Assembly (NCBI GenBank): GCA_944321965.1
Contig: CALUNH010000007.1
Coordinates: 22,344-86,343 of the forward strand
From: an uncultured Alistipes sp.
GTDB taxonomy: Bacteria; Bacteroidota; Bacteroidia; Bacteroidales; Rikenellaceae
Direction: 5' to 3'
DNA: 64,000 nt
Shown piece by piece: positions 35,047 through 44,368 of the stretch (positions within the stretch are counted from its first letter, which is position 1; the number at the start of each line of letters is the position of its first letter). The notes beneath the pieces are model-generated. The model was not told the DNA's origin and did no database searches. It saw nothing but the letters and a program-made list of their open reading frames with translations. A program made the translations under genes and the position numbers.

Positions 35047-36309
35047 CTATTCGCGGATGGCCTCTACGCCGGGCAGCGTGCCGAATTCGATGTATTCGAG
35101 CAGGGCGCCGCCGCCGGTCGAGATGTAGGACACCTGGTCGGCCAGCCCGAACTTGTTGATGCAGGCCACCGAGTCGCCGCCGCCGATGAGCGAGTAGGCG
35201 CCCTTCTTCGTGGCCTCGGCGATGGCCAGCGCCACCTCCTTCGAACCGGTTGCGAACTTGTCGATCTCGAAGACGCCTACCGGGCCGTTCCACAGGATCG
35301 TCTTGCAGCCGAGGATGTGCTCGCGGAAGATCTTCTTGCCCTCATCGGCGATGTCGACACCCTCCCAGTTGTCGGGGATGTTGTCGGCCGGAGCCGTCGA
35401 GGTGTTGGCGTCGGCCGAGAAGGCGTCGGCGATCAGCGCATCGGGCGACATCACCAGCTGGACGCCCTTCTGCTTGGCCAGTTCGAGGATCTCCAGGGCT
35501 ACGGGGAACATGTCGGGCTCGCAGATCGAGTTGCCGACCTTGCCGCCCTGGGCTGCGGCGAACGTGTAGGTCATGCCGCCGCCGATGACGATCGAATCGA
35601 CCTTCTCGATCAGGGCCTTGATCACGCCGATCTTGGTCGAAACCTTCGAGCCGCCGATGATGGCGCAGAACGGGTGCTGCGGGGCCTCCATGAGCGACGA
35701 AATGGCCTTGACCTCCTTCTCCATCAGGTAGCCGAACATCTTGTCGTTGGGGAAGTGCTTGGCGATCAGATAGGTCGAAGCGTGCTTGCGGTGTGCCGTG
35801 CCGAAGGCGTCGTTGATGTAGCAGTCGGCATACGAAGCGAGTTTCTTGACGAACTCCTTCTGCGGACCCTCCTTCAGGGCCTTTTTGGCGGCATCCTTCT
35901 CCTCCTTGGTGGCGTCCTCGGCCAGACCGCGGGGTTTGCCCTCCTCCTCGGCGTAGAAACGCAGGTTTTCGAGCAGGACCACTTCGCCGGGCTTGAGGTT
36001 CTTGCACATTTCGGCAGCCTTCTCGCCCATGCAGTCACCGGCGAAGAGGACCTTCGTGCCGAGGTTCTTCTCGATGGCCGGGATGATCTGCTCCAGCGAG
36101 TATTTCGGATCGGGGTTCTTCTTCGGACGGCCCATGTGCGACATGAGGATCACCGAACCGCCCTCGGAGAGCACCTTCTTGACGGTGGGCATGGCGGCGC
36201 GGATGCGCGTGTCGTCGGTTACTTCGCCCTTCTCGTTCAGGGGCACGTTGAAATCCACGCGGATGATCGCGCGTTTGCCTTTGAAATCGTAGTTGTCGAT
36301 CGAAATCAT
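35047..36309 (-). CDS. pgk: Phosphoglycerate kinase
   Basis: At 420 aa this has the expected length for the glycolytic enzyme transferring phosphate from 1,3-bisphosphoglycerate to ADP. Signatures are [24 protein letters not shown] (PGK N-terminal), SHMGRPKKN, and in the C-terminal nucleotide domain [21 protein letters not shown] and [23 protein letters not shown] lysine-rich insertion ([18 protein letters not shown]) around residues 133-150 is common in Bacteroidota PGKs. Confidence 0.97.
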   Translation of the reverse strand: MISIDNYDFKGKRAIIRVDFNVPLNEKGEVTDDTRIRAAMPTVKKVLSEGGSVILMSHMGRPKKNPDPKYSLEQIIPAIEKNLGTKVLFAGDCMGEKAAEMCKNLKPGEVVLLENLRFYAEEEGKPRGLAEDATKEEKDAAKKALKEGPQKEFVKKLASYADCYINDAFGTAHRKHASTYLIAKHFPNDKMFGYLMEKEVKAISSLMEAPQHPFCAIIGGSKVSTKIGVIKALIEKVDSIVIGGGMTYTFAAAQGGKVGNSICEPDMFPVALEILELAKQKGVQLVMSPDALIADAFSADANTSTAPADNIPDNWEGVDIADEGKKIFREHILGCKTILWNGPVGVFEIDKFATGSKEVALAIAEATKKGAYSLIGGGDSVACINKFGLADQVSYISTGGGALLEYIEFGTLPGVEAIRE

Positions 36310-36367
36310 AGCTCTTTGAGATTTAAGTATTTTGTAGAAATTTTTTCCGTGAATCCCGTATCGGCGA

Positions 36368-36375
36368 CAAAGTTA
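36368..36375 (-). promoter_or_regulatory. pgk promoter -7 box TAACTTTG
   Basis: A perfect TAnnTTTG match on the minus strand, 58 bp upstream of the pgk ATG, in a short AT-rich gap. No -33 TTG was found. Confidence 0.55.
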
Positions 36376-36430
36376 CGAAAAATTTTCAGTAAATCTGTTA
36401 TTCCGATAACAGAAAAATATCCTCCCGGCA

Positions 36431-36470
36431 AAAAACAAATCTTCCGGGACGGTGAATCCGCCCCGGAAGA
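36431..36470 (-). terminator. Rho-independent terminator after ABC exporter genes
   Basis: TCTTCCGGG (36440-36448) pairs with CCCGGAAGA (36462-36470), continued by an inner CGG/CCG stem. On the minus transcript a U-rich run follows (A6 at 36430-36435 on the plus strand). Confidence 0.85.
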
Positions 36471-36476
36471 CCGGTG

Positions 36477-37799
36477 TCAATATTTGTACCGCACCCACTT
36501 GAAGAGCTCCTTCAGGGTGGGTTTCTTGCCGTACATGAAGATGCCCACGCGGTAGATCTTGGCCGCGAACCAGACCATCGCCACGAACGAGGCGTAGAGC
36601 ACCGCGAGCGAGAGGAGGATCTCCCACAGCGGGATGTCGTAGGGGATGCGGGCCATCATCACCACGGGTGACGTGAAGGGGATGATCGAGAACCAGAAGG
36701 CCATCGGGGAGTTGGGGTCCTTGATCACGGCCAGCATCATCAGCAGGGCGAGGATGATCGGCAGCGTGATGGGCATCTGCAGCTGCGAGGCGTCCTGAAC
36801 GTTGTCGACGGCCGAGCCCACGGCGGCGAACATCGCCGAATAGAGCAGGTAGCCCCCGAAGACGAAGAGCAGCAGGCAGCCGAAGATCTTGAGGATGTAA
36901 CCCAGGTCGGTCATGGCGGCCAGGGCCTGCATCGCCTCGGGGTCCATGCCGCTCATCGCGGCGGCGTCGGGAACGCCCTGCTGCATGGCCTGGACGCCGG
37001 CCATCGCCTCGGCGGGCATCAGGTGGGGCAGCACGAAGCCCCCCGCGGCGACGATCAGCACGCCCCAGATAAGGATCTGCACCACGGCGACGGCCGCCAC
37101 GCCGAGGATCTTCCCGAGCATCAGGTCGAAGGGCCTGACGGACGAGACCATCACCTCCAGGACGCGGTTGTTCTTCTCCTCGATCACGGACTGCATGACC
37201 ATCGAACCGTAGATCAGCAGGAACATGTAGAGGACGAACCCGAGGATGTAGCCGAGCACCGTGGCCACGGTCGACGACTGGGCCTGGGTGTCCTCCTCCT
37301 GCGACTTGTCGTTGCGGAAGGTCTGCAGCGTGACCGTGGTCTTCACTTCGTCGAGGATTTGCTGCAGGTTCTCGATGTCGTAGGCCTTGAGTTTTTCGGC
37401 TTCGAGCACCTTCTCGATCTGGCCCGTGATGCTGCTCTCGACGGAGAGCGACGACGACGAATTGGCATAGAGCCGCACGTTCGAGGGGTTTTCGAGGATG
37501 TCCCGCCCGATGTAGAGTACACCGAAGCGGTCGGTCAACTCCCTGCGGGCCTCGTCGGTCGAGAGGTCGGTTGCCTCGAAACGGATCTCCTCGTCGCTTT
37601 CGAGCCGCGGGGCCACCAGCCCGCTCTCGTCGATCACGGCGATCGTCTTCTGTTCGCCGCGCGAATACTCCATGATGAGTGCCGGGGCGGCCATCAGGGC
37701 GATCATCAGGACGGGCATCAGGATCGTGCTGATGATAAAGGATTTTTTGCGCACGCGCTCGTTGAACTCGCGCTGGATAATGATGGGTATGTTGGACAT
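36477..37799 (-). CDS. ABC-2-type transporter permease (NatB-like)
   Basis: I start at ATG 37799 (MSNIPIIIQREFNERVRKKSF), giving 440 aa; the frame stays open far upstream but overlaps the ATPase gene in another frame. One transmembrane helix lies near residues 20-40. A large extracytoplasmic domain follows (about 45-190), then at least five helices (VLGYILGFVLYMFLLIYGSMVM, GVAAVAVVQILIWGVLIVAAG and others). NRVLEVMVSSVRPFDLMLGKILG is the conserved ABC-2 loop. It forms an exporter with the ATPase 26 bp upstream. The substrate is unknown; NatAB-type sodium efflux is only an analogy. Confidence 0.9.
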   Translation of the reverse strand: MSNIPIIIQREFNERVRKKSFIISTILMPVLMIALMAAPALIMEYSRGEQKTIAVIDESGLVAPRLESDEEIRFEATDLSTDEARRELTDRFGVLYIGRDILENPSNVRLYANSSSSLSVESSITGQIEKVLEAEKLKAYDIENLQQILDEVKTTVTLQTFRNDKSQEEDTQAQSSTVATVLGYILGFVLYMFLLIYGSMVMQSVIEEKNNRVLEVMVSSVRPFDLMLGKILGVAAVAVVQILIWGVLIVAAGGFVLPHLMPAEAMAGVQAMQQGVPDAAAMSGMDPEAMQALAAMTDLGYILKIFGCLLLFVFGGYLLYSAMFAAVGSAVDNVQDASQLQMPITLPIILALLMMLAVIKDPNSPMAFWFSIIPFTSPVVMMARIPYDIPLWEILLSLAVLYASFVAMVWFAAKIYRVGIFMYGKKPTLKELFKWVRYKY

Positions 37800-37825
37800 G
37801 GCGTTTCCTGTTGGATGGTTATTTT

Positions 37826-38749
37826 TCAGAGTTGTCCGTTTACGGCCCTTATGAAAATGTCGTTCATCGAGGGGATGATCTCGCGGAACGAACGCAGCTC
37901 GACCGCCTCGTTCACGGCCGCGATGACGGTCCGGACCTCGTCGTCGCTGGCAACGTGGAGCTTCAGGGTCCGGTAGACCGACTCCTCCTCGGCTCCTTCG
38001 AGGATCTCGCAGCGACCCGCGACGGCACGCCGCAGGGCGGCTTCGTCGCCGCGGTAGGCCACCTCGAAGATGTTGGCGCCGTGGCGGCGGCGGATGTCGT
38101 CGACACGTCCCGAAAGGATGTTCCGCGACTTGTTGATCAGCGTGATGTGGTCGCAGATCTCCTCCACCGACGACATGTTGTGCGTCGAGAAGATCACCGT
38201 GGCGCCCTTGTCGCGCAGGGCCAGAATCTCCTCCTTCAGGAGGTTGGCGTTGATGGGATCGAATCCCGAAAAGGGTTCGTCGAAGATCAGCAGGCGCGGT
38301 TCGTGCAGCACCGTGACGATGAACTGCACCTTCTGGGCCATGCCCTTCGAGAGCTCCTCGACCTTCTTGTCCCACCAGCTCTGGATGCCGAACTTCTCGA
38401 ACCACTCCTTCAGCCGTGCAATGGCGTCGCGCCGCGAAAGCCCCTTGAGCCGGGCGAAGAAGAGGGCCTGCTCGCCGACCTTCATCTTCTTGTAGAGGCC
38501 GCGCTCCTCGGGCAGGTAGCCGATGCGGTAGACATCCTCGGGGGCGATTTCGTGGCCGTCGAAGAGCACGCGGCCGCTGTCGGGCGCCGTGATGCGGTTG
38601 ATGATGCGGATCAGGGTGGTTTTTCCGGCTCCGTTGGGTCCGAGCAGCCCGTAGACCGACCCTTCGGGAATGGCGAGCGAAACGTCGTTGAGCGCCGTGT
38701 GGGCGGCATATTGTTTGGTGACGTGCTCCACCGTGAGTAAATCCTTCAT
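37826..38749 (-). CDS. ABC transporter ATP-binding protein (NatA-like)
   Basis: This 307-aa protein has all ABC ATPase motifs: Walker A GPNGAGKTT (37-45), Q-loop in GYLPEERGLYKKM, the signature LSKGMAQK (133-140) and Walker B LLIFDEPFSGFDP (Asp157, Glu158). The H-loop is in STHNMSS. The last 80 residues are a DUF4162-like C-terminal domain. It energises the permease encoded next. Confidence 0.94.
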   Translation of the reverse strand: MKDLLTVEHVTKQYAAHTALNDVSLAIPEGSVYGLLGPNGAGKTTLIRIINRITAPDSGRVLFDGHEIAPEDVYRIGYLPEERGLYKKMKVGEQALFFARLKGLSRRDAIARLKEWFEKFGIQSWWDKKVEELSKGMAQKVQFIVTVLHEPRLLIFDEPFSGFDPINANLLKEEILALRDKGATVIFSTHNMSSVEEICDHITLINKSRNILSGRVDDIRRRHGANIFEVAYRGDEAALRRAVAGRCEILEGAEEESVYRTLKLHVASDDEVRTVIAAVNEAVELRSFREIIPSMNDIFIRAVNGQL

Positions 38750-38781
38750 GTCGAATGTTTGTTTTCGGATCGTTGCGACCG

Positions 38782-38811
38782 CAAATATAGCAACAAACTT
38801 TGAATATCAAA
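38782..38811 (-). promoter_or_regulatory. ABC exporter operon promoter (TTTG-N18-TATATTTG)
   Basis: On the minus strand TTTG (38808-38811) and TATATTTG (38782-38789) are spaced 18 bp, close to the full Bacteroidota consensus, 33 bp upstream of the ATPase start. Confidence 0.7.
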
Positions 38812-38908
38812 AAATATTTATCGTTTTTCGATAATAATTTAACCGCCTTGTCCTCTTTTTTCGGAGTCCGGGGCGGCGGATGAGGCCGGGATGAGGCCGG
38901 AGGGGAAG

Positions 38909-38940
38909 TTGTCCGTCTGCATAACTTTCCGTATCTTTGA
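38909..38940 (+). promoter_or_regulatory. Hybrid kinase promoter (TTG-N21-TATCTTTG)
   Basis: TTG (38909-38911) is followed by TATCTTTG (38933-38940). The inferred transcription start falls almost on the GTG start at 38945, so the transcript would be leaderless or nearly so. Confidence 0.6.
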
Positions 38941-38944
38941 CGCC

Positions 38945-41455
38945 GTGAAGGAGTCCAAATTTGTCAAAACGAAGATCGTGGCGGGATATGTGCTGCTTGC
39001 TGCCGTGAGTATCCTGGCCATTGCCTATGTCTATCAGGCTTTGGTACGCCTCTCGGCGCCCGACAGCGACTCCGTCCTGCTCCACACCAAGCGGACGGCC
39101 GTCAACCGCACGCTCTACCATCTCTATCAGGCCGAGAGCTACGGACAGCTGATGATTGCCGGAAATCTCTCCTTCGAAGCACGTTATCGGGCCGAACTGC
39201 AGACCGTAAGGGGGTGTATCGACTCGCTGCGGGCGCTGACGGTCGAGGACGATTCGCTGCAGACCATGCGTCTGGACAGCATCACGCGCCTGCTCAGCGA
39301 TAAGGAACTGCGGACGATGAGACTGCGGCAGACGATCCGCGCCGGATCGACCGACGGCCTGCTGGACAAGAACATCCGCGAACTGATCGGTCCGCAGACG
39401 AGCATTGCGGCCGATACGGATCCTTTCCGCCGGATCGTGCATCGCGATACGGCTCTCGAATCGCCTGCCATGCAGCCTTTTCTGCAGCAGATGACCGGTC
39501 TCTTCTCGCCCCGGGAGGACTCCGCTGGGGTGATTTCGCGTCGGAAGGCGGCCGACCCGGTACTCCCCGTGGGGATGGTGAAGGATACCATCGAGCTGGT
39601 GCTCCGGGCCCTGCAGGACAGCGTCACGAGCAACCGCCAGACGTTTTATGACCGGGCCTGGCAGGAGGTGCTGCGGCTGAGCTACAGCAACGACCTGGTG
39701 AACATGAAGATCTACAGCCTGATCCTCGATTTCGAAGCCGAGGATACGGCGTTTCTGATGCGGAGGATTCGCCGCAACGAGGCGATCCGGCGGCGGACGT
39801 CTCATATCCTGGGTGGGGTGACCGGCGGTTCGGTCCTGCTGATGCTCTTTTTCGTGGGGATCCTCTGGCGCGACATCAACCGCGGGAACCGCTACCGCCG
39901 CGAACTGGAGCGCACCAACCGCGAGAAGGAGTCGCTGCTGGCCGCCCGCGAGCAGTTGATGCTCGCCATTACGCACGACATCAAGGCGCCGTTGGGCTCG
40001 GTGATGGGGTATATCGACCTGCTCTCGCGCCTGACCGACGACCGGCGCCAGGAGCTCTACCTGCACAACATGAAGGACTCTTCGGAACATCTGCTGGCGC
40101 TGGTCAACAGCCTGCTGGATTTCTATCGGCTGGATATCAACAAGATAGAGGTGAGCCGCGTGACGTTCAATCCGGCGCAGCTCTTCGAGACGATCCGGGC
40201 GGGATTCTCCGCTTCGGCGGTTGCCAAGGGGCTCGATTTGCGTCTGGAGACCGGTGAGGGGGCCGCCCGGATGGTCGAGGGGGATGCCTTCCACATCCGG
40301 CAGATTGCCGACAACCTGCTCTCCAATGCGCTGAAATTCACCGATTCCGGATGGGTGAAACTCCGGGTCGACGTCGTGCGGGGCGACCTGATCTTCTCCG
40401 TGCGCGATACGGGACGCGGAATCGGCCGCGAGGAGCGGGAGCGGATCTTCGCCGAATTTGTCCGGTTGAGTTCGGCCCGCGGGGTCGACGGTTTCGGCCT
40501 CGGGCTCTCGATCGTCGACCGGCTGGTGAAACTCCTCGACGGGAAGATCTCGCTCGAAAGCCGCCTCGGGGAGGGCAGCCGTTTCATCGTGACGCTTCCG
40601 GTCCGGGAGACCGGGGAGGTGGGGACCTTTTCCGGGAGCGCATCCGGTCCCGAATCCGCCGCGGAGGCTCCGGCAGCTCCGGCGGAGCCTGCGGCCGGGC
40701 TGCGGGAATGGCGGGTCCTGCTGGTCGACGACGATCCGCTGCAGCTGGAGATGACCGCCGTGATGTGCCGCCGGGCCGGCATCGCCGCCGAGAGCTGCCC
40801 CTATCCGGAATATGTGGGGAAACTCGTCGGTGAGGGGCGTTTCGATCTGGTGCTGACCGACATACAAATGCCGGCGGCCGACGGGTTCACCGTTCTGAAG
40901 ACCGTGCACGAGGTCGATCCGACGCTGCCCGTAGTGGCTGTTTCGGCCCGCGGGGAGCTCGATGCGGCGGATCTCCGGGAAAAAGGGTTCGCAGGATGTC
41001 TGCGCAAACCCTTCACGTCGGGCGAACTGCTTGCGGCGATTCGTGCAGCCTGTGGTGAAGGGCCGGATTCCGGAGAGCCCGGTCGTCCCGGAGGCTCCGG
41101 AGCGGCCGATGCTCCGCAGCCGGACCGGGTCGATTTTTCGGCCCTGACGGCCTATGCGGGCGACGATGCCGAGGCGGCCCGGAGTATCCTGCACTCCTTT
41201 GCCGAACAGACCGCAGCCAATTGCAATGACCTCGAAAAGGCCCTCGATGCGGAAGATGAATCCGCGGTGAAGGCCCTGGCCCACAAGATGATCCCGATCT
41301 TCACGATGCTCGGGGCCCGGGAGGTGGCCGAGGTCCTGCGGCGGGCCGAAAACCGCGATGAAGCGGCCGTCGGAGTGCAGACCGCTGCCTTGCGGACGGT
41401 GATCGGGAAAATCCGTGCGATCGTTGCGGAAGCGGAAAAAAAGCTATCTTTGTAG
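38945..41455 (+). CDS. Hybrid sensor histidine kinase with REC and HPt domains
   Basis: I prefer the GTG start at 38945 (VKESKFVKTKIVAGYVLL), 836 aa, since an in-frame ATG at 38891 lies upstream of the promoter. Two membrane helices (about residues 8-30 and 288-308) bracket a roughly 255-residue periplasmic sensor with no recognised fold. HisKA (AITHDIKAPLGS, His344), HATPase (ADNLLSNALKFT, Asn457; DTGRGIG; GFGLGLS) and an Ala/Pro-rich linker follow. A receiver (VLLVDDDPLQ, LTDIQM with Asp639) and an HPt (ALAHKMIPIF, His780) complete it. This is an unorthodox His-Asp-His phosphorelay kinase. The sigma-54 regulator starts 4 bp after its stop and is the obvious partner. Confidence 0.93.
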   Translation: MKESKFVKTKIVAGYVLLAAVSILAIAYVYQALVRLSAPDSDSVLLHTKRTAVNRTLYHLYQAESYGQLMIAGNLSFEARYRAELQTVRGCIDSLRALTVEDDSLQTMRLDSITRLLSDKELRTMRLRQTIRAGSTDGLLDKNIRELIGPQTSIAADTDPFRRIVHRDTALESPAMQPFLQQMTGLFSPREDSAGVISRRKAADPVLPVGMVKDTIELVLRALQDSVTSNRQTFYDRAWQEVLRLSYSNDLVNMKIYSLILDFEAEDTAFLMRRIRRNEAIRRRTSHILGGVTGGSVLLMLFFVGILWRDINRGNRYRRELERTNREKESLLAAREQLMLAITHDIKAPLGSVMGYIDLLSRLTDDRRQELYLHNMKDSSEHLLALVNSLLDFYRLDINKIEVSRVTFNPAQLFETIRAGFSASAVAKGLDLRLETGEGAARMVEGDAFHIRQIADNLLSNALKFTDSGWVKLRVDVVRGDLIFSVRDTGRGIGREERERIFAEFVRLSSARGVDGFGLGLSIVDRLVKLLDGKISLESRLGEGSRFIVTLPVRETGEVGTFSGSASGPESAAEAPAAPAEPAAGLREWRVLLVDDDPLQLEMTAVMCRRAGIAAESCPYPEYVGKLVGEGRFDLVLTDIQMPAADGFTVLKTVHEVDPTLPVVAVSARGELDAADLREKGFAGCLRKPFTSGELLAAIRAACGEGPDSGEPGRPGGSGAADAPQPDRVDFSALTAYAGDDAEAARSILHSFAEQTAANCNDLEKALDAEDESAVKALAHKMIPIFTMLGAREVAEVLRRAENRDEAAVGVQTAALRTVIGKIRAIVAEAEKKLSL
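41424..41452 (+). promoter_or_regulatory. Internal promoter for the response regulator (TTG-N18-TATCTTTG)
   Basis: TTG (41424-41426) and TATCTTTG (41445-41452) lie in the last codons of the kinase gene. Transcription would start about at the regulator's ATG (41460), giving a leaderless mRNA in addition to read-through. Confidence 0.5.
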
Positions 41456-41459
41456 TGCT

Positions 41460-42809
<1,350 letters not shown>

Positions 42810-42840
42810 CCGTTCGCACCCAAAGAGGGGGGACATTCGG

Positions 42841-42880
42841 GCCCGGAGTGTGGAGTTATTCTACATTCCGGGCCTTTTTT
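42841..42880 (+). terminator. Rho-independent terminator after the response regulator
   Basis: GCCCGGAGTGT (42841-42851) pairs with ACATTCCGGGC (42863-42873) with one G-U pair and an 11-nt loop; six T follow at 42875-42880. It separates the regulator from the small-peptide gene, which therefore needs its own promoter. Confidence 0.85.
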
Positions 42881-42926
42881 CCACACCTTGTTTCCCGAAT
42901 CCTGTTTTTGCGTTTTTTATTTATTG

Positions 42927-42941
42927 CACTGATATTCAGTG
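42927..42941. promoter_or_regulatory. Palindrome CACTGA-TAT-TCAGTG upstream of sigma-54 promoter
   Basis: A perfect 6-bp dyad with 3-bp centre, ending 22 bp before the TTGGCAC element. It may bind the NtrC-like regulator. Enhancers usually lie 80-150 bp upstream, so this is closer than usual. Confidence 0.4.
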
Positions 42942-42963
42942 TATAAATGTTCGGTTTTCCGGT

Positions 42964-42980
42964 TTGGCACCGTACTTGAA
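42964..42980 (+). promoter_or_regulatory. Near-consensus sigma-54 (RpoN) promoter
   Basis: TTGGCACCGTACTTGAA fits TTGGCAC-N5-TTGCW except that the -12 element reads TTGA instead of TTGC. The invariant GG is at 42966-42967. Transcription would begin near 42990. It follows a gene for a sigma-54 activator and precedes a small secreted peptide. Confidence 0.6.
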
Positions 42981-42993
42981 CTGCTGAGAGGCA

Positions 42994-43015
42994 GAACGAG
43001 GATGATACCTCGTTC
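42994..43015 (+). other. 5' leader hairpin of the small-peptide transcript
   Basis: GAACGAGG (42994-43001) and CCTCGTTC (43008-43015) form a perfect 8-bp stem with a 6-nt loop. A smaller CTGC/GCAG hairpin (42981-42994) abuts it. It lies at the very 5' end of the predicted RpoN transcript and could protect it from decay. Confidence 0.45.
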
Positions 43016-43051
43016 CTGTAAAAGTGAAGTTTAATGTTAAACGGGAAAGCT

Positions 43052-43288
43052 ATGAAAAAGGCAATGGTGATGTTGGCAGCGATGATGCTGGTGTGTGGAG
43101 GTTGGTCCGTAGCTCAGGAGCCTGAAAAGCAGGAACTTCCGAAGAAAGAGAGTCCGGTTCCCGAAAAATGCCCGGTTCCCGACGAACTGCCTGCTCCGGA
43201 GGAGAAACCGGTCCCGGAAGAGCAACCCGAACCGGCAAATCCGGATCAGACTCCCGAGGACTCCGAATTGCAACTGGTTGTAAGATAA
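43052..43288 (+). CDS. Small secreted Pro/Glu-rich repeat peptide
   Basis: I do not recognise this family. From the preferred start (MKKAMVMLAAMMLVCGG) it is 78 aa; an ATG six codons earlier is possible. The signal peptide likely ends at SVA-Q; no lipobox. The mature ~55 residues are acidic and contain consecutive hexapeptides of the form P-[VAE]-P-[ED/A]-x-x: PVPEKC, PVPDEL, PAPEEK, PVPEEQ, PEPANP. A Lys/Glu stretch precedes them and DSELQLVVR ends the protein. One cysteine lies in the first repeat. Such a chain should be extended and unfolded. It has its own sigma-54 promoter and a strong terminator, and lies beside a phosphorelay with an NtrC-type regulator. Confidence 0.7.
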   Translation: MKKAMVMLAAMMLVCGGWSVAQEPEKQELPKKESPVPEKCPVPDELPAPEEKPVPEEQPEPANPDQTPEDSELQLVVR

Positions 43289-43372
43289 CCGAAACGGGTG
43301 GAAGCAGCAGGGGTTTTCGGTGAGGAGAGTGAAATTATAAATCCTTGCTGACTTTCATCCTCAAAAGTTCAT

Positions 43373-43412
43373 TTTTAATCTTTTAATCTTTTAATCTTTT
43401 AATCTTTTAATC
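43373..43412. repeat. 8-bp tandem repeat TTTTAATC, 5 copies
   Basis: Five perfect head-to-tail copies, followed by a degenerate TTTTATTT. It lies between the small-peptide stop and its terminator. The rest of 43289-43372 shows nothing recognisable. Confidence 0.95.
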
Positions 43413-43455
43413 TTTTATTTATTAACCTTTTTAGTTAAACGATTGTTTGCCTGGT

Positions 43456-43482
43456 TCCCTGCCTTCGGGCAGGGATTTTTTG
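43456..43482 (+). terminator. Rho-independent terminator after small-peptide gene
   Basis: TCCCTGCC (43456-43463) and GGCAGGGA (43468-43475) form an 8-bp stem closed by a stable TTCG tetraloop; six T follow. Confidence 0.92.
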
Positions 43483-43534
43483 TGTCCGGACCGTTCCCTG
43501 GTCCGGCTTTATTCCCGTGAGACTTGCCTGCGTA

Positions 43535-44062
43535 TCAGGAAAATAACAGCAGGATCCATATCCCGAACCGATCCTTGAGTTTCTGGATCGCAATCTTTTT
43601 CTGTTTCTTGACCGTTTCGACCGAAAGTCCGAGTTCTTCGGCAATCTGCGAAGGCTTTTTCCCGGCCAGCGTCATGCGGCAGATCTCCCGGCAGCGCTCC
43701 GGGAGTTCGTCCACCGCCTCGACCACCCGGCACCAGAGTTCATGCTCCTGGATGGCATCCTGTAACAGATTGTCATCCTGCGCCTGGTGCTGCGAGAGCA
43801 CCGCCATGCCGCTTTCGCAGACCCGGCGGTGGCGTTCGACGTTGTAGACGCCGTGGATCGTGGCGCGGTAGAGGTAGTTGCGCATTTTCAACTCGTTCTC
43901 GAAATGCACCCGGCCGTTCCACATTGCCACGAAGATGTTCTGTACGATATCCTCGGCCTCTTCCGGATCGTGCGCGTAGCGACATGCGAAATTGACCAAC
44001 GAACCGTAATAGGTTTCGAAGAGGCGGCGGTAATAGTGTTCGTATGCGAGGTGTTCGATCAC
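43535..44062 (-). CDS. ECF RNA polymerase sigma factor (Bacteroidota SusC/FecR-linked type)
   Basis: I start at GTG 44062 (VIEHLAYEHYYRRLFETYYG), 175 aa. An ATG at 44128 would add a hydrophobic, AT-rich tail that lies upstream of the inferred transcription start. Sigma-2 has the FACRYAHDPEEAEDIVQNIFVAMW helix that binds the -10. Sigma-4 has LPERCREICRMTLAGKKPSQIAEELGLSVETVKKQKKIAIQKLK, a helix-turn-helix for the -35. There is no sigma-3, as expected for ECF. Its likely anti-sigma FecR is encoded divergently, and the SusC with an STN domain follows FecR. It should drive the 44369-55905 operon when SusC is occupied. Confidence 0.9.
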   Translation of the reverse strand: MIEHLAYEHYYRRLFETYYGSLVNFACRYAHDPEEAEDIVQNIFVAMWNGRVHFENELKMRNYLYRATIHGVYNVERHRRVCESGMAVLSQHQAQDDNLLQDAIQEHELWCRVVEAVDELPERCREICRMTLAGKKPSQIAEELGLSVETVKKQKKIAIQKLKDRFGIWILLLFS

Positions 44063-44368
44063 GATTGCGGAACTCCGGATGTGTCGGGTGAGGGCAAAAT
44101 TAAAAAAAATAATAAACACGCTCCCCATTTTGCTTCCGAAAAATCTGACGAATCGCTGCCTCCTCTGCCCAAATATCTGTTCCTCCGAATTTTGTGTTCC
44201 GGAGTATATGCCTTACAGACCGGCGCTATTTTCATTTTCCGGACGTTTCCAGGCCCTTTGCCCCGTTGTTTTGGGTGCTGTTGCCGGTTCCGGATGTAAA
44301 AAAAATGACAAATCGTTACCCTTTTTCCGGCAGAACGGTGTAATAATATAAAAAGTCGGCTGTTTACC
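44063..44368. other. Divergent regulatory gap between ECF sigma and FecR genes
   Basis: About 300 bp of mixed composition. On the minus strand TAATTTTG (44095-44102) fits a -7 box for the sigma gene. For FecR no TAnnTTTG box is seen on the plus strand, as expected if the ECF sigma itself drives that operon. A weak inverted repeat CTCCG/CGGAG (44183-44187, 44200-44204) is present. No gene was found. Confidence 0.4.
44095..44102 (-). promoter_or_regulatory. ECF sigma gene promoter -7 box TAATTTTG
   Basis: A TAnnTTTG match on the minus strand, 32 bp upstream of GTG 44062. It supports that codon as the start over ATG 44128. Confidence 0.5.

Noticed and set aside
36477-38810. 777-codon frame joining the ABC permease with upstream sequence
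   Set aside because: The upstream part overlaps the ATPase gene in another frame and has no domain; the permease starts naturally at ATG 37799.
38807-41284. 825-codon antisense frame over the hybrid kinase
   Set aside because: Shadow frame; all kinase motifs are on the plus strand.
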